A DNA stretch of 64,000 nt from Cognatundibacterium luofuense (GTDB lineage Bacteria > Pseudomonadota > Gammaproteobacteria > Burkholderiales > Burkholderiaceae_D), in the NCBI RefSeq assembly GCF_018139685.1, contig NZ_JAGSPN010000009.1, forward strand, positions 62,001 through 126,000, written 5' to 3'. Shown piece by piece: positions 29,419 to 39,266 of this stretch; within the stretch, counting starts at the first letter, position 1, and the number at the start of each line of letters is the position of its first letter. The notes beneath the pieces are model-generated. The model saw only the letters and a program-made list of their open reading frames with translations. It did no database searches and was not told where the DNA came from. The translations under genes were made by a program, and so were the position numbers.

Positions 29419-30177
29419 TTAGCGAATGCCATTGAGGCGCGAGTTTCGCTCGCGCTCAAGTTTCATGATATAGCGTTGTACGCCACTCAGGACCGAATTG
29501 GAAAGGTTAATGAACTGGCAGCCAATGCGGCGATTCGTTTTTCCATTTAACAGCACGAGTTCCTGTGAATTTCTGACTTGTAAAGTGACATTGATTGGCC
29601 CAGTGCTTGGCAGGTCAAGATGACAATGCTCGTAAGTCTTTCCTATCGTGCAATCCAGTACTTTTTTCTCGTCCAGAATGGCGATTCCACCGCAACTGAT
29701 ATCTACCAGCGTCAGGTGCAGCACAACGATTCGGCCATCTATATCTGCCGGAATACTGACTTTAATCGGCGTGGAGAGCGGGGTGTTGATACGATAATAT
29801 TCCCGGCGCTGCAATCTGATCAGGCTGCCAGGAATATTGAACTGTAAAGCAGGACGGTTTTCAAAGCTGATGCGGGTAATTTTGCCTGCGGCAAACTGAA
29901 TTCCGATCTTGTCGAGCAAGCCTTCGAAAGAAACACGATCGGAATGAGCGATACGTTCGTTAGCCATGTTATCTGGCGCACTGTCGATGATAACAATATC
30001 ATTCTGTTCATCAACTTCGAGTATTGAAGTAATAAATACCTCGGCACCACCATTAATCAGCATACTGATTAACTGATTGCTATTTTGCAACCCCTTGAGC
30101 AGTGAAATAATTTCTCGCCGTGATTCAACCTGGTAAGGGCTCAGGTTCTCGGTGCCAAAAGTTGGTGACAAAGGCAT
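29419..30177 (-). CDS. ycgR: Flagellar brake protein YcgR (c-di-GMP receptor)
   Basis: The protein has 252 residues. An N-terminal YcgR domain (~20-120) is followed by a PilZ domain with the c-di-GMP motif RLQRREYYRINTP (RxxxR) and the downstream DISCGGIAI box (D/NxSxxG). With c-di-GMP bound, YcgR slows flagellar rotation by touching the motor. A diguanylate cyclase lies 15 kb away in the same window. The gene follows the fhlB-like gene by 11 bases at the end of the fliD-S-T unit. Confidence 0.92.
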   Translation of the reverse strand: MPLSPTFGTENLSPYQVESRREIISLLKGLQNSNQLISMLINGGAEVFITSILEVDEQNDIVIIDSAPDNMANERIAHSDRVSFEGLLDKIGIQFAAGKITRISFENRPALQFNIPGSLIRLQRREYYRINTPLSTPIKVSIPADIDGRIVVLHLTLVDISCGGIAILDEKKVLDCTIGKTYEHCHLDLPSTGPINVTLQVRNSQELVLLNGKTNRRIGCQFINLSNSVLSGVQRYIMKLERERNSRLNGIR

Positions 30178-30188
30178 ATTCGCTATTG

Positions 30189-30512
30189 TTATGTTTTATC
30201 TGGATTTCCCGGGCCTTCGCGGGAAGGGATTGGTGATTTGCCGGCAGCTTGTTCTGCTTCTATATGGTAAAGCCAAGCTAACAGTTCCGCAACAACCGTA
30301 TATAGGGCGGGTGGGATGTGGTCGTCGAGGTCGACTTGCATGAGTAATCCAACAAGTTCCTTCGACTCATGCACATGTACACCGTGCTGCCGGGCAATCT
30401 CAATTATTTGTTCAGCAATGAGACCTTTGCCTTTAGCTGCTACTTTCGGTGCAAATTCTCCTTCCTGATATGCAAGTGCCACTGCACTTTTCAGTTCTTC
30501 AGTATTTTTCAT
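30189..30512 (-). CDS. FlhB C-terminal-domain-like protein
   Basis: The protein has 107 residues and resembles only the cytoplasmic tail of FlhB/YscU (SAVALAYQEGEFAPKVAAKG, then GLIAEQIIEIARQHGVHVHE). The autocleavage motif NPTH of full FlhB is absent, since the homology begins just after it. Such small proteins occur in many flagellar loci and are named FhlB or EscU/YscU-like; their role in substrate switching is not settled. It overlaps the upstream FliK-like gene by 4 bases. Confidence 0.85.
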   Translation of the reverse strand: MKNTEELKSAVALAYQEGEFAPKVAAKGKGLIAEQIIEIARQHGVHVHESKELVGLLMQVDLDDHIPPALYTVVAELLAWLYHIEAEQAAGKSPIPSREGPGNPDKT

Positions 30513-31537
30513 GGTGGTTCACTGAAGGATATCTGTGCATTCAGGCCAGCGTTATTTAATCTGGATTGCAGTGCAGATGCATCCTTGCGTAATACATCTG
30601 AGCATTCATTTGATAGAGTGCAATGCAGTGATAAATTGTTGCCAAAAAGCATCATTCTAACAAAGACGGTTCCCAACTCAGGGAAAGAGAGCCGCATTTC
30701 TGATTGCCAGGAATCCATACTTTCAGTGGGGACGGAGCTTTGCCTTTTACCGTCTTCCCGTTTCGTCGCCCATCGAATTTCTACATTTCCCGGGGCTGAG
30801 AACTGTAAATGAATGGCATCGTTTTCCAGTGCTGTAACTTGTTGTTTTAGTAATTGTAATGATGCAGAGGAGTCTTCTGAAGTTACTTTCGCAGATATTT
30901 CCCCCGAAAGTTCGGTTTCTTTGAGCTGTCCCTCTGCATATTTTTTCATATGCGAAAAGAAAAACAATCCGCTTTGCCTAAGAATTAGCTCTAAGTGCTG
31001 CCGAATAGAATCGGCCTCCCGTGGATTGAACTGTGCAGCCGGTAATTGAGTGAATTCGCCGCCTTTTGATTCCCGCGCTTCAGTGGTTAATTGATCCAGT
31101 ATCTGTGCAGTGGAGCTCAGGTCTGCAATGCTTGAATTTGCTGAAGAGGGGAGTGCTGATCCGGCTGGGGAATGTATCTCACGAAAATAGACTTTTCCGT
31201 TCAGGTGCTCAAGCTGAAACAGATGTTGTTCTGTATGAGTGGATTTAGACGAAAGGACGGAAATCTGTATTTCCGGGGTATGACTCGTCAAACGGAGCTG
31301 CAGAGTGTCACCTGGTTTTAATTCTTCTTGCAGAGGCAGTTCTATCAACTGCTGACCAATCCGTAAGGTATAGGTTGAGTTACCGTTTTTGCCAATAATC
31401 TCGCCACTTAAAACCTGCCCCTGACGAAGCTGTGAAAAAAGTAGAGCGGTGTCGTGTAAATTCGCTTGAATTCTGGGTGTTGCGGAAAGAGCCCCGACAG
31501 CACTGATCTGGGTATATAAACTGTCGAGGCGGGGCAT
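30509..31537 (-). CDS. FliK-like flagellar hook-length control protein
   Basis: The protein has 342 residues. The N-terminus carries a beta-rich segment (GQVLSGEIIGKNGNSTYTLR, LKPGDTLQLRLTSHTPEIQI) and the C-terminus a Flg_hook-like region (MRLSFPELGTVFVRMMLFGN, DVLRKDASALQSRLNNAGLN). It is clearly different from the main FliK at 21740-23443. Next to an FlhB-tail-like gene it may form a second ruler/switch pair or a regulatory variant. Function is inferred from family resemblance only. Confidence 0.7.
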   Translation of the reverse strand: MPRLDSLYTQISAVGALSATPRIQANLHDTALLFSQLRQGQVLSGEIIGKNGNSTYTLRIGQQLIELPLQEELKPGDTLQLRLTSHTPEIQISVLSSKSTHTEQHLFQLEHLNGKVYFREIHSPAGSALPSSANSSIADLSSTAQILDQLTTEARESKGGEFTQLPAAQFNPREADSIRQHLELILRQSGLFFFSHMKKYAEGQLKETELSGEISAKVTSEDSSASLQLLKQQVTALENDAIHLQFSAPGNVEIRWATKREDGKRQSSVPTESMDSWQSEMRLSFPELGTVFVRMMLFGNNLSLHCTLSNECSDVLRKDASALQSRLNNAGLNAQISFSEPP

Positions 31538-31538
31538 A

Positions 31539-31865
31539 CTACACGGCGTAAGTTTTGTTGAGCTTCATACTGGTTGACGAGCTGCGCATTAATTGCTGCA
31601 ACTCAGCCATCCAAGGTTCAGTGATATCTCTTATCTGGCGATCGTTGGCAAGGATATGCTGGATTACACGGATTTTCTTTTGTCGCAACTCTGGCGTCAG
31701 TAAGCTGATGCTATCGCTGGACTGAATTTTTTCGACTTCACGTGAGCAGTCGGATTCAAGTTCTGACAGAGCTTCCCAGTCACGGAGTTGTGCTGCGCAG
31801 AGCATTTTATCGGTAATGCAAGCTACGTTTTCGTACAGGCTGATTACGTCATTGCTTTCTATCAT
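31539..31865 (-). CDS. fliT: Flagellar chaperone FliT
   Basis: The protein has 108 residues, helical, with LYENVACITDKMLCAAQLRD, WEALSELESDCSREVEKIQ and IQHILANDRQIRDITEPWM. FliT is the export chaperone of the cap protein FliD. The family is poorly conserved; gene order fliD-fliS-fliT supports the call. It starts 2 bases after fliS. Confidence 0.85.
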   Translation of the reverse strand: MIESNDVISLYENVACITDKMLCAAQLRDWEALSELESDCSREVEKIQSSDSISLLTPELRQKKIRVIQHILANDRQIRDITEPWMAELQQLMRSSSTSMKLNKTYAV

Positions 31866-31867
31866 TT

Positions 31868-32308
31868 TCAGGCCTCAAGCGCTTGTTGATTATTTGTATT
31901 GGCTGGTGATGGAATTTTGCCCGGAGCAATTGCTTCCCATGCACCTTTTAAATCACGCAAAAGCGTCACTACACTGTTTATTTTCTCTTCGTCATTATTG
32001 AGATTGGCGAAAATTAATTCACGACTCATATATTCGTACAGCGCATCCAGATTGAGAGCTATTTCACCGCCCACTTTTTTGTCCAGGGACGCTCTTAAAC
32101 CGTTATCAATAATTGAAATCGCTTTTGAGATCGACTTCCCTTTGGCAGGAATATCGCCTGAACGCATTTGTTGCGTTGCATTATTCAAGGCGACAATTGC
32201 ACCTTCAAACAACATCACAATGAGTTGGTGAGGTGATGCTGCTAAGACGCCGGTTTCGACGCCAATTTGTGAGTAGGCACTAACGCCATATTGATTTGAT
32301 CCAAACAT
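31868..32308 (-). CDS. fliS: Flagellin export chaperone FliS
   Basis: The protein has 146 residues. The helical family motif ASPHQLIVMLFEGAIVALNN and the later NLDALYEYMSRELIFANLNN are clear. FliS binds the flagellin C-terminus, preventing premature polymerisation and aiding export. It lies 29 bases after fliD. Confidence 0.95.
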   Translation of the reverse strand: MFGSNQYGVSAYSQIGVETGVLAASPHQLIVMLFEGAIVALNNATQQMRSGDIPAKGKSISKAISIIDNGLRASLDKKVGGEIALNLDALYEYMSRELIFANLNNDEEKINSVVTLLRDLKGAWEAIAPGKIPSPANTNNQQALEA

Positions 32309-32337
32309 TTCGAATTCCTATCGATCAAAAATTACAA

Positions 32338-34365
32338 CTATTTTGATGAAGTTGTCGTGCCATTCAGCACACTAATTTGCTGAGTTAAATATGCCTGCAG
32401 TGAGCTCATGCTAGAAACGGCTTTGTCCAATGCTTGAAACTGTGCCTGATATTGCGCCTGAATTGTTGTTAACCTTTTGGATATGACACTGGCTTGATTT
32501 TGTAAATCTTTGATCGAACTATTTAGTCCATTTGTTGCAGAAGCCAGTAGTCCATTTGTACCTAAAATACCCGTTAATGCCTGATTCAGTTTATATGCAA
32601 CGCCATTCGAGAAATTAAGGGTTCCACGGCTGCCAGTACTTCCGCCTGAGACGAGAATTTGTAGCCCCTCGGCGGCGCTACCGCTGGCGCCGGTAAGTAT
32701 TTGACCTGTTCCCGTTGCTCCAATGCCGTTAATTGTACCTGCGACATTTAATCCGGGTGATCCAGCCGTTACGGAGCCAGTAATTTGCGACAATCCAGTT
32801 CCGGTGTTGTCGGCAAGTGTAATTAGCGATGCACTTCCGTAGCTACTTGATGTTAGATTCAGAAAGCCATTGCTATCGATGGCTGTTGACAGCGAAACAC
32901 CGACCGAACTAAACGCACTAGTACCATTGATTGCTGATTGCAACATACTGGCAAACCCGGAAGGAGTGTAAGTGCCTTCACTCAGGTTTACATTGCTTGT
33001 GATTCCATCAACTGTGACTTTGATGCTTGAATTTGCCGCAATCGTCAAAGAACCCGATGAATTCAGGTTCAGATTGCCTGTCAAAACACCATGCGTAGCA
33101 TTTTGAGTGATGTCTATTGCGTAGTTCCCTGGCTTTGATTTTGTGCCAGAGCCTACATAGCTAATGAGGCTGTCAGATGCTTTCCCGGCGGAGGTAAATA
33201 ATCCTGCAAAGTCAGAAAAATTATTTGTCAGAGCATTTTGCAGTTTAGTGTTGTCAACGGCAAGCGTGCCATCCCGTTGAAAAGTTATTCCTGCTTGTGC
33301 CATATAAGTTAAGCCGCCGCCTAAACCGTTAACTGAGGAGGAAAGAACAGATTTGAGCTGATTCTGAATCGTTTGAGTAGTTGCATCACCCAACAAAGTA
33401 CCAGCTTTTTGGGTTTTAGGATCGTACGATGTGAGTGAGCCAATTGTAGAACTTACGCTGTTGTACGCTTTAACAAAGTTATTGACGGCGTCAGTAATCG
33501 CTTTAGTGTTAGCTGATACACCGACTGATGTTGTGCCTGTTTTTGCCGCTGTAAACGTAACGCCTTGTACGGCATTACTAACGCTATTGCTATTGCTTGT
33601 AACTGCAAGACCATTAATGGTCATTTTTGCACTTTGAGCAGTTGTTAGCTCAGTCAGTGCCTGCGTTCCCGCTGGATCATATCCAAGCAGGCTTTGCAAA
33701 CTTGCATCGCCGCTCACAGATATTTTCATACTTGACGTTTGTCCAGTGCTCGCGCTGGACAGGACAAGATGGTACGGAGTAGCGCTACCGTCACCTACAA
33801 TCGCAGCCTGAACGCCTAACTTCGCATTATTGATCGCATCTCTGATGCCTTGCAGTGAGTTGTTTGAACTATCAATTGTGATGGTTCCTGTATTTTGCGC
33901 AGGATCTTGCGCAAAACTTGCTCCTGTGTATTTGCCACTATTACTTGTTCCACCGGTTATCGTGCCAAACTGAAAAGTAATGGTCGTTGAAGTTCCTGAT
34001 CCAATGGCACTGGATGAACTTAGCTGACCAGCAGTAGTAATTGATTGTGCCTGCGCTAGTTGAGTCACATTAACGGTGTAATTTCCAGCTGATGCGGTAC
34101 TGTTAGTGCTGGCACTGAGAACCGAGCCATCAGCAACATTTGCTATCAAATTCCGGAATGTGCTCAGGTTATTAAGCGTTGACAGAGAGCTTTGAAGAGA
34201 ACCCAGTGCTCCTTGCAATGTCCCGTAAGCAGTGAGGTCTGCCTGGTAGCTAGCCTGACGCTGTTGGTTAAGTACTAGGGGCGTGCTTTCAGCAATCATC
34301 AGCTTGCTGATGATGCTGTCGACATTAAGATTTGATCCTACGCCCGTTGATTGTATGGATGCCAC
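32338..34365 (-). CDS. fliD: Flagellar filament cap protein FliD
   Basis: The protein has 675 residues, longer than many FliD proteins. The N-terminal domain ASIQSTGVGSNLNVDSIISK and C-terminal coiled coil VISKRLTTIQAQYQAQFQAL, then LDKAVSSMSSLQAYLTQQIS, are typical. The Ser/Thr/Gly/Asn-rich centre (over 400 residues) includes an IN motif (KMTINGLAVTSNSN). FliD caps the filament and folds incoming flagellin. It probably heads the fliD-S-T unit. Confidence 0.94.
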   Translation of the reverse strand: MASIQSTGVGSNLNVDSIISKLMIAESTPLVLNQQRQASYQADLTAYGTLQGALGSLQSSLSTLNNLSTFRNLIANVADGSVLSASTNSTASAGNYTVNVTQLAQAQSITTAGQLSSSSAIGSGTSTTITFQFGTITGGTSNSGKYTGASFAQDPAQNTGTITIDSSNNSLQGIRDAINNAKLGVQAAIVGDGSATPYHLVLSSASTGQTSSMKISVSGDASLQSLLGYDPAGTQALTELTTAQSAKMTINGLAVTSNSNSVSNAVQGVTFTAAKTGTTSVGVSANTKAITDAVNNFVKAYNSVSSTIGSLTSYDPKTQKAGTLLGDATTQTIQNQLKSVLSSSVNGLGGGLTYMAQAGITFQRDGTLAVDNTKLQNALTNNFSDFAGLFTSAGKASDSLISYVGSGTKSKPGNYAIDITQNATHGVLTGNLNLNSSGSLTIAANSSIKVTVDGITSNVNLSEGTYTPSGFASMLQSAINGTSAFSSVGVSLSTAIDSNGFLNLTSSSYGSASLITLADNTGTGLSQITGSVTAGSPGLNVAGTINGIGATGTGQILTGASGSAAEGLQILVSGGSTGSRGTLNFSNGVAYKLNQALTGILGTNGLLASATNGLNSSIKDLQNQASVISKRLTTIQAQYQAQFQALDKAVSSMSSLQAYLTQQISVLNGTTTSSK

Positions 34366-34460
34366 AATGTTCTCCTTTGACGCTGGGAACTATACCTTGC
34401 CAAGTTCATATGCAAACCTGAAAGCAGCGGGGCAAAAGTGCTTCAAATTGCGGAATTGCC

Positions 34461-34832
34461 TCAGGCCTCGTGTTTAACGAGTAAGCCCTGTAACTTACTG
34501 AGCGATTTTGAGATTTCCAGAGCTTCTTCTGTCGGAATCTGCTTGATTACCTGATTGGTTTGCTGATCAACGATTTTTACAACTACTCTCTGAGTATCTT
34601 TATCAACCGAAAATTGCAATCCCTGTGAGAAATTCTGGATTGCTTTGTTGATGTCGCTTACCGCCTTGTGTACGGCCTCTTCGCTCGGTGATGTCTTCTG
34701 CGGCGTGGAACTATTCTCCACTGATGTAGCTGTTAAGCCGTTGACATTCAGAGTCTGAGAGGGGGGAGCAGAGGTTTGTTGCGCAAGAAATTGCCCGGAC
34801 TGCATGGCATTGCCAACTGAACGGATGTCCAT
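34461..34832 (-). CDS. flaG: Flagellar protein FlaG
   Basis: The protein has 123 residues. The C-terminal FlaG domain is clear: LQFSVDKDTQRVVVKIVDQQ, then VIKQIPTEEALEISKSLSKL. FlaG influences filament length in several bacteria. ATG 34832 is preferred because AAGGA lies 7 bases upstream; ATG 34838 would be only one base from it. It sits between fliC and fliD, the normal location. Confidence 0.9.
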   Translation of the reverse strand: MDIRSVGNAMQSGQFLAQQTSAPPSQTLNVNGLTATSVENSSTPQKTSPSEEAVHKAVSDINKAIQNFSQGLQFSVDKDTQRVVVKIVDQQTNQVIKQIPTEEALEISKSLSKLQGLLVKHEA

Positions 34833-34852
34833 GATCATTTCCTTAAAGTGAC

Positions 34853-34880
34853 ATCCCCCGACACTCCGGCGCCGGGGGAT
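34853..34880 (-). terminator. Hairpin between fliC and flaG
   Basis: The stem ATCCCCCG (34853-34860) pairs with CGGGGGAT (34873-34880), with more G/C pairs possible inside the loop. On the minus strand it follows the fliC stop but has only a weak T tail, so it may partly terminate or stabilise the flagellin message. Confidence 0.5.
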
Positions 34881-34905
34881 TTCATTTTACACTGCGCTAG
34901 TCAGA

Positions 34906-36714
34906 TTATCCACGTAACAGGGACAGAACCTGGTTAGGCAACTGATTCGCTTGAGCCAGAATTGCAGTACCTGCTTGTTGCAGAACTTGCGAGCGTGTCA
35001 TCGATGCTGTTTCTGAAGCAAAGTCAGCATCCTGGATACGACCACGAGCAGCAGACAGATTTTGCTGAGAAGTCTGCAGACTTGTTACAGCAGAAGTGAA
35101 GCGGTTCTGGAATGCACCCAGAGATGCGCGGGAACTGTTCACAGACTGCAGTGCGGAGTCGATTGTTGCCAGTGCAGCGCTTGCTCCGGATGCTGATGTC
35201 AGATCGAGTGATGACAAACCTCCACCTACTGTCACGGATGCTGCCGCAGCCGTTGTACTCAAACCTACACTTGTAGCACCTGCTGCCGTTGCAGAGCCTG
35301 CTGCAGTTGTCGCACGTGTAACACCCGATGCGGTTGCACCTGCGGCAGTACCACCGACTACGATATCACTGTTCGTTAAAGATGTCAGTGTAAGGGCGCC
35401 GGAAGTATTTGCTGTCGCTGTCACGCCAGTTTTGGTAGATATTGCGTTAATTGCATCCGCAATATTCTGTCCAGCGATTGCAGCTGTAGCGCCACTCGCA
35501 ACGGCGCCAACATCGACACCGTTAATAGTCATGCCACCTGTTGCCAAGCCCGAAGTGGTTGCAGAGGCGCCGCCGGTAACGGATGTTTGAGATCCGTTTG
35601 TAACCTGAATACCTTGCGAGCTTGTAGATGTCAGGCTAACCTGGCCTGAAACAGTCGTTGTGCTGGCACCACTCGCTGTAGAGGCAGTCAAACCAGTTGC
35701 GCTGTCAACGGTACCTGCACTTTGCTTACGTTCGATGGTTACGTTACGGCCATCTGCTGCTGTCAATGCAACCGCGCCGGTGTTTGTATCGTAAGATGCA
35801 GTAACGCCTGTTTGAGCAGATTTCGAGTTAATTGCTGCAGTCATCTGTGCACCGCGTTCTGCGGCAGTACTTGCGGACGCAACAGCGCCAATATCAACGC
35901 CGTTGATTTTGATGTCGCCTGTCGAGATTGCTGCCAAGCCACCGGAACCAACAGTCAGTGCAGTGCCTGTTACCGTTGTTGCATTGGCTACTGCGGTAAC
36001 GCCGGACTGACCAGAGACAGCATTGATTGCGGCTGCTTTTGCAATTGCACTACCGTTAGAATCTTTGTATGAAACGCCGTCTGCGTTAGATGCGCCAACT
36101 GCAACACCATTGATTGCGATCGAACCTGCGCCAATTGCGTCGGTTGTATTCGATGCGCCTGCCATTGTTGCGGAGTAGCTGGAGCTGGAGCCTACACCCA
36201 GAGAGCTGGATTTTGCACTGGCGATGGCACCGATGGTAATGCGGTCATTAGATGTACCGTTTGCACCAACCTGGAATGTTTGGTTGGAAAAGCTGCCGTC
36301 CAGCAGATTAACGCCGTTGAAGTTGGATGTGCTTGCAATACGGTTGATCTCAGAAATCAGCTGAGTCGCTTCGTTATTCAGAGAAGCGCGGTCAGATGCA
36401 CTGTTGGATGCATTGGCAGACTGAACAGCAAGGTCACGAATACGCTGTAAGTTTGAGCCGATTTGTTGTAAATCGCCCTCAGCGGTTTGAGCCAGAGAAA
36501 TACCGTCATTCGCATTACGTGCGGCCTGGTTTTGACCGGTCAACTGGGAACTCATACGCTGGGAAATTGCCAAGCCTGCAGCGTCGTCCTTCGCGCTATT
36601 AATACGCATACCAGACGAAAGGCGTTCCATCGATGTTTGCAGGGAGCTTTGCGCAGATGTCAGATTTTTTTGAGCTGTAATCGACGCAATGTTGGTGTTG
36701 ATATACATAGCCAT
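34906..36714 (-). CDS. fliC: Flagellin FliC
   Basis: The protein has 602 residues. The N-terminal D0/D1 region (INTNIASITAQKNLTSAQSS, RLSSGMRINSAKDDAAGLAI) and C-terminal D1/D0 region (AALATIDSALQSVNSSRASL, QAGTAILAQANQLPNQVLSL, ending SLLRG) are standard. The central 320 residues are Ala/Ser/Thr/Gly-rich and contain three flagellin-IN-like motifs (SIAINGVAVGAS ~194, DIKINGVDIGAVASA ~266, GMTINGVDVGAVASG ~391). Ser/Thr wealth makes it a candidate acceptor for the neighbouring sugar cluster. AAGGAG precedes the start. Confidence 0.97.
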   Translation of the reverse strand: MAMYINTNIASITAQKNLTSAQSSLQTSMERLSSGMRINSAKDDAAGLAISQRMSSQLTGQNQAARNANDGISLAQTAEGDLQQIGSNLQRIRDLAVQSANASNSASDRASLNNEATQLISEINRIASTSNFNGVNLLDGSFSNQTFQVGANGTSNDRITIGAIASAKSSSLGVGSSSSYSATMAGASNTTDAIGAGSIAINGVAVGASNADGVSYKDSNGSAIAKAAAINAVSGQSGVTAVANATTVTGTALTVGSGGLAAISTGDIKINGVDIGAVASASTAAERGAQMTAAINSKSAQTGVTASYDTNTGAVALTAADGRNVTIERKQSAGTVDSATGLTASTASGASTTTVSGQVSLTSTSSQGIQVTNGSQTSVTGGASATTSGLATGGMTINGVDVGAVASGATAAIAGQNIADAINAISTKTGVTATANTSGALTLTSLTNSDIVVGGTAAGATASGVTRATTAAGSATAAGATSVGLSTTAAAASVTVGGGLSSLDLTSASGASAALATIDSALQSVNSSRASLGAFQNRFTSAVTSLQTSQQNLSAARGRIQDADFASETASMTRSQVLQQAGTAILAQANQLPNQVLSLLRG

Positions 36715-36805
36715 TTTGTTTCTCCTTACTAAGTTTAAGAACTCGACGTATCAGGCTTCGTTGCAGGATCTTGTTGCTGAGACTGATTCGACGCCGTTGT
36801 TTTGG

Positions 36806-36832
36806 GTAACGGACGTCTTTCGAAAAGTTTTA
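36806..36832 (-). promoter_or_regulatory. Candidate sigma-28 promoter of fliC
   Basis: On the minus strand TAAA (36832-36829), exactly 15 bases, then TCCGTTAC (36813-36806) resembles the FliA consensus TAAA-N15-GCCGATAA with a perfect -35, perfect spacing and 5 of 8 in the -10. It lies about 90 bases before the fliC start. Confidence 0.5.
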
Positions 36833-37070
36833 GCGAGTTTCCTGAAATAAATATGTTTTTTTTTGCTCAAGATTTTTCGGGGGCGTCGTCTTACGGCACT
36901 TTTTTTAAAAACTTTAGGGTGAATTGGAGGGTGGAATTGCCCTTGATTACAGATATGCTTTTGAAAAAAGTTTCGTAAAATCAGGTCAGAATCAAAAAAA
37001 AGAACTTTTAGGCAATGTTTGGTCTTATTGTCGAAAAAACGTTTGCGGAATCCAATTTGAGGAAAACAGC
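36833..37070. other. AT-rich spacer between fliC and the glycosylation cluster
   Basis: This stretch is notably AT-rich, with T-runs at 36858-36865 and 36900-36906. It must hold the plus-strand promoter of the cluster, but no confident -35/-10 pair was found. The frame of the next gene is open back to a TTG at 36924, but those 49 codons look non-coding. Confidence 0.4.
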
Positions 37071-39266
37071 TTGAAAAATCAAACTATCGCAAAGCTTTTA
37101 ACCGATGCCAGACATTTTCTTAAATCTGGCGATTTTGCATCTGCGAAAGCTGTATCAACACAGATACTTGAAAAATTCCCTATGCATATAGAGGTGCTGG
37201 ATATTGCTATAAGAGCAGATGCCGGAGCCGGGAAGCTGTCAGATGCCTGGCTTACTCTTGTCGGAAGGGTGACAAAAATTGGAGATAAGGCCGGGATCTC
37301 AATGCTTCCGGAATTGTTGGTGACTATGCATGAGTGTGGTCAGGCAGAACTGATGGAACGTTGCAGCCGGTGGTATGTTTCTTTCCGTCCCTCAGAGCCA
37401 CTTGCATGGGATTGCCTGTCAATCAGCCTGATTGAACAAGCTAAATATGAAGAGGCGGTAAATGCGAGCCGGGTTGCTGTCAGACTTTTACCAGGCAGTT
37501 CGCGTTTTCATGCAAATCTTGGCGCGGGCCTTAACGGATTACGGGAATTTTCCGAAGCATTAAAGCACCTTGAAACTGCCGTCGCAATTGATCCGGGACT
37601 TGCAAACGCCTACAACAACCTCGGTAACGCACTGAATGGCCTCGGTGAGCATGACCGTGCTTTACAGTGTTATAAGAGGGCAATTTCGATCAATCCCTCT
37701 GTTTATTATTTTTATTTCAATGCTGCTGACATGCTTCATCAAATCAGACAGTACACATCTGCAGAGGAATATTACCGAAAGTCGATGGAGTTGCATCCTG
37801 GTAACTACAAAGCAATTGGCGGCCTGATAGATGTTTTGAATTTGTCAGGGCGGGCTCAGGAAGCAATGACATTTGCGGAGTCATATTTACCTGTAAATCC
37901 AGTTGACTCAAAATTTTGGGGAGCATACGGAAATATTCTTCAACGGACTGGATTGATTGATAAAGCAATTGACGCTTACATGAAAGCGCTTGAGTTTGAG
38001 GCTGATCCGCGCTCCGACTTCAGCCGAAAAATTTACAGTTCGCTATTGTTTGTTTTGAATAACCACCCTGATTTACCTGCAGAAGTAATTTTCGGTGCTT
38101 ACCAGGAATATGAGCAGAAGTTTGCGGCGCCGTTCTATTCGGAGTGGCAAAAGTCAGCATGTATACCTGTAGCAGATAAGAAACTGAGAGTTGGCTTCCT
38201 GTCGCAGGCATTTTTTAACCATGTTTGCCGGTATTTTATGCTCCCATTATTTGAGCATATTGACCGTAACATTTTCGAGATATTCGTCTATGACGATTCG
38301 CCGACTGTAGATCATGTCTCGGAGAAATATGCCCGCTGTGCTGATCATTGGCAAAGAATTACAGGTTGGTCAGATCAGGAAGTCGCTGACAGAATCAGGC
38401 AGGATGCAGTTGATATATTGATTGATGTTAGCGGTCATTCAACTGATAACCGCCTTGGCATATTTGCACGGAAACCTGCTCCGGTTTCACTGCATTGGCT
38501 GGATTTCGGATACACGACAGGCTTGCGTGCAATTGACTACTACCTGACCGATATGCCCGGTGCTCCCGAAGGCAGTGATCATTTGTTTGCCGAGAAAGTC
38601 TGGCGGCTGGATGTGCCGGCATTTGTATACCGACCAGATAATCTGATGCCTGAACCGTCTGAGTCACCATTCCTGAAGGATGGCATCGTTACTTTCGGTT
38701 GTTTGTCGCGAGCAAACAGAATTAATCATCATGTGGTGCGTGTCTGGTCAGCCATATTAAATGCGATGCCTGATTCCAGACTTCTAATCAGTAGCGGTGA
38801 CTTTGGTGATCCCGGTATGCGCGAGCAAATGATTTCCAGGTTTGTTGCTGAGGGGGTTGCTCGTGAACGGCTGAATATCGGATATTCCTCTCCTTCACAT
38901 GTGCCTCTGCAAAGTGTGGACATTGGACTTGATTGCTTTCCCCATAATTCAGGAACTACGCTGATCGAGAGCCTTTATATGGGAATCCCGTTTATTACTC
39001 TGGCCGGCAGGCCCAGTGTAGGACGTATCGGTTCCAGTGTGTTGCATGCAGCTGGTTTTCCCGAATGGATCGCTGAAACTGAAATGGAGTACGCGCAAAA
39101 AGTGCTGATGCTTGCGCATGATCATCAGGGGTTAATCGATTATCGAAAAAAATTGCGTCATGTAATGCAGCAATCACCACTGATGGACGAGGCTGGTTTT
39201 GCCAGAGGGTTTGAACGTGCATTGCGGCAGATGTGGCAGCGCTACTGTGAGCAGGAGAACATATGA
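37071..39266 (+). CDS. TPR-SPINDLY (O-GlcNAc transferase-like) glycosyltransferase
   Basis: The protein has about 731 residues from TTG 37071, which has GAGGA 8 bases upstream; TTG 36924 is an alternative. The N-terminal half is TPR repeats ([40 protein letters not shown]). The C-terminal half is a GT41-type catalytic region: [40 protein letters not shown], then [13 protein letters not shown], and [20 protein letters not shown]. Homologues transfer sugars to protein Ser/Thr. Divergent from fliC, it is a candidate flagellin glycosyltransferase. Donor and acceptor are inferred. Confidence 0.85.
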   Translation: MKNQTIAKLLTDARHFLKSGDFASAKAVSTQILEKFPMHIEVLDIAIRADAGAGKLSDAWLTLVGRVTKIGDKAGISMLPELLVTMHECGQAELMERCSRWYVSFRPSEPLAWDCLSISLIEQAKYEEAVNASRVAVRLLPGSSRFHANLGAGLNGLREFSEALKHLETAVAIDPGLANAYNNLGNALNGLGEHDRALQCYKRAISINPSVYYFYFNAADMLHQIRQYTSAEEYYRKSMELHPGNYKAIGGLIDVLNLSGRAQEAMTFAESYLPVNPVDSKFWGAYGNILQRTGLIDKAIDAYMKALEFEADPRSDFSRKIYSSLLFVLNNHPDLPAEVIFGAYQEYEQKFAAPFYSEWQKSACIPVADKKLRVGFLSQAFFNHVCRYFMLPLFEHIDRNIFEIFVYDDSPTVDHVSEKYARCADHWQRITGWSDQEVADRIRQDAVDILIDVSGHSTDNRLGIFARKPAPVSLHWLDFGYTTGLRAIDYYLTDMPGAPEGSDHLFAEKVWRLDVPAFVYRPDNLMPEPSESPFLKDGIVTFGCLSRANRINHHVVRVWSAILNAMPDSRLLISSGDFGDPGMREQMISRFVAEGVARERLNIGYSSPSHVPLQSVDIGLDCFPHNSGTTLIESLYMGIPFITLAGRPSVGRIGSSVLHAAGFPEWIAETEMEYAQKVLMLAHDHQGLIDYRKKLRHVMQQSPLMDEAGFARGFERALRQMWQRYCEQENI

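Noticed and set aside
36924-37070. N-terminal extension of the SPINDLY-type transferase from TTG 36924
   Set aside because: The 49 extra residues look non-coding, lack a good ribosome site and precede a TTG with GAGGA upstream.
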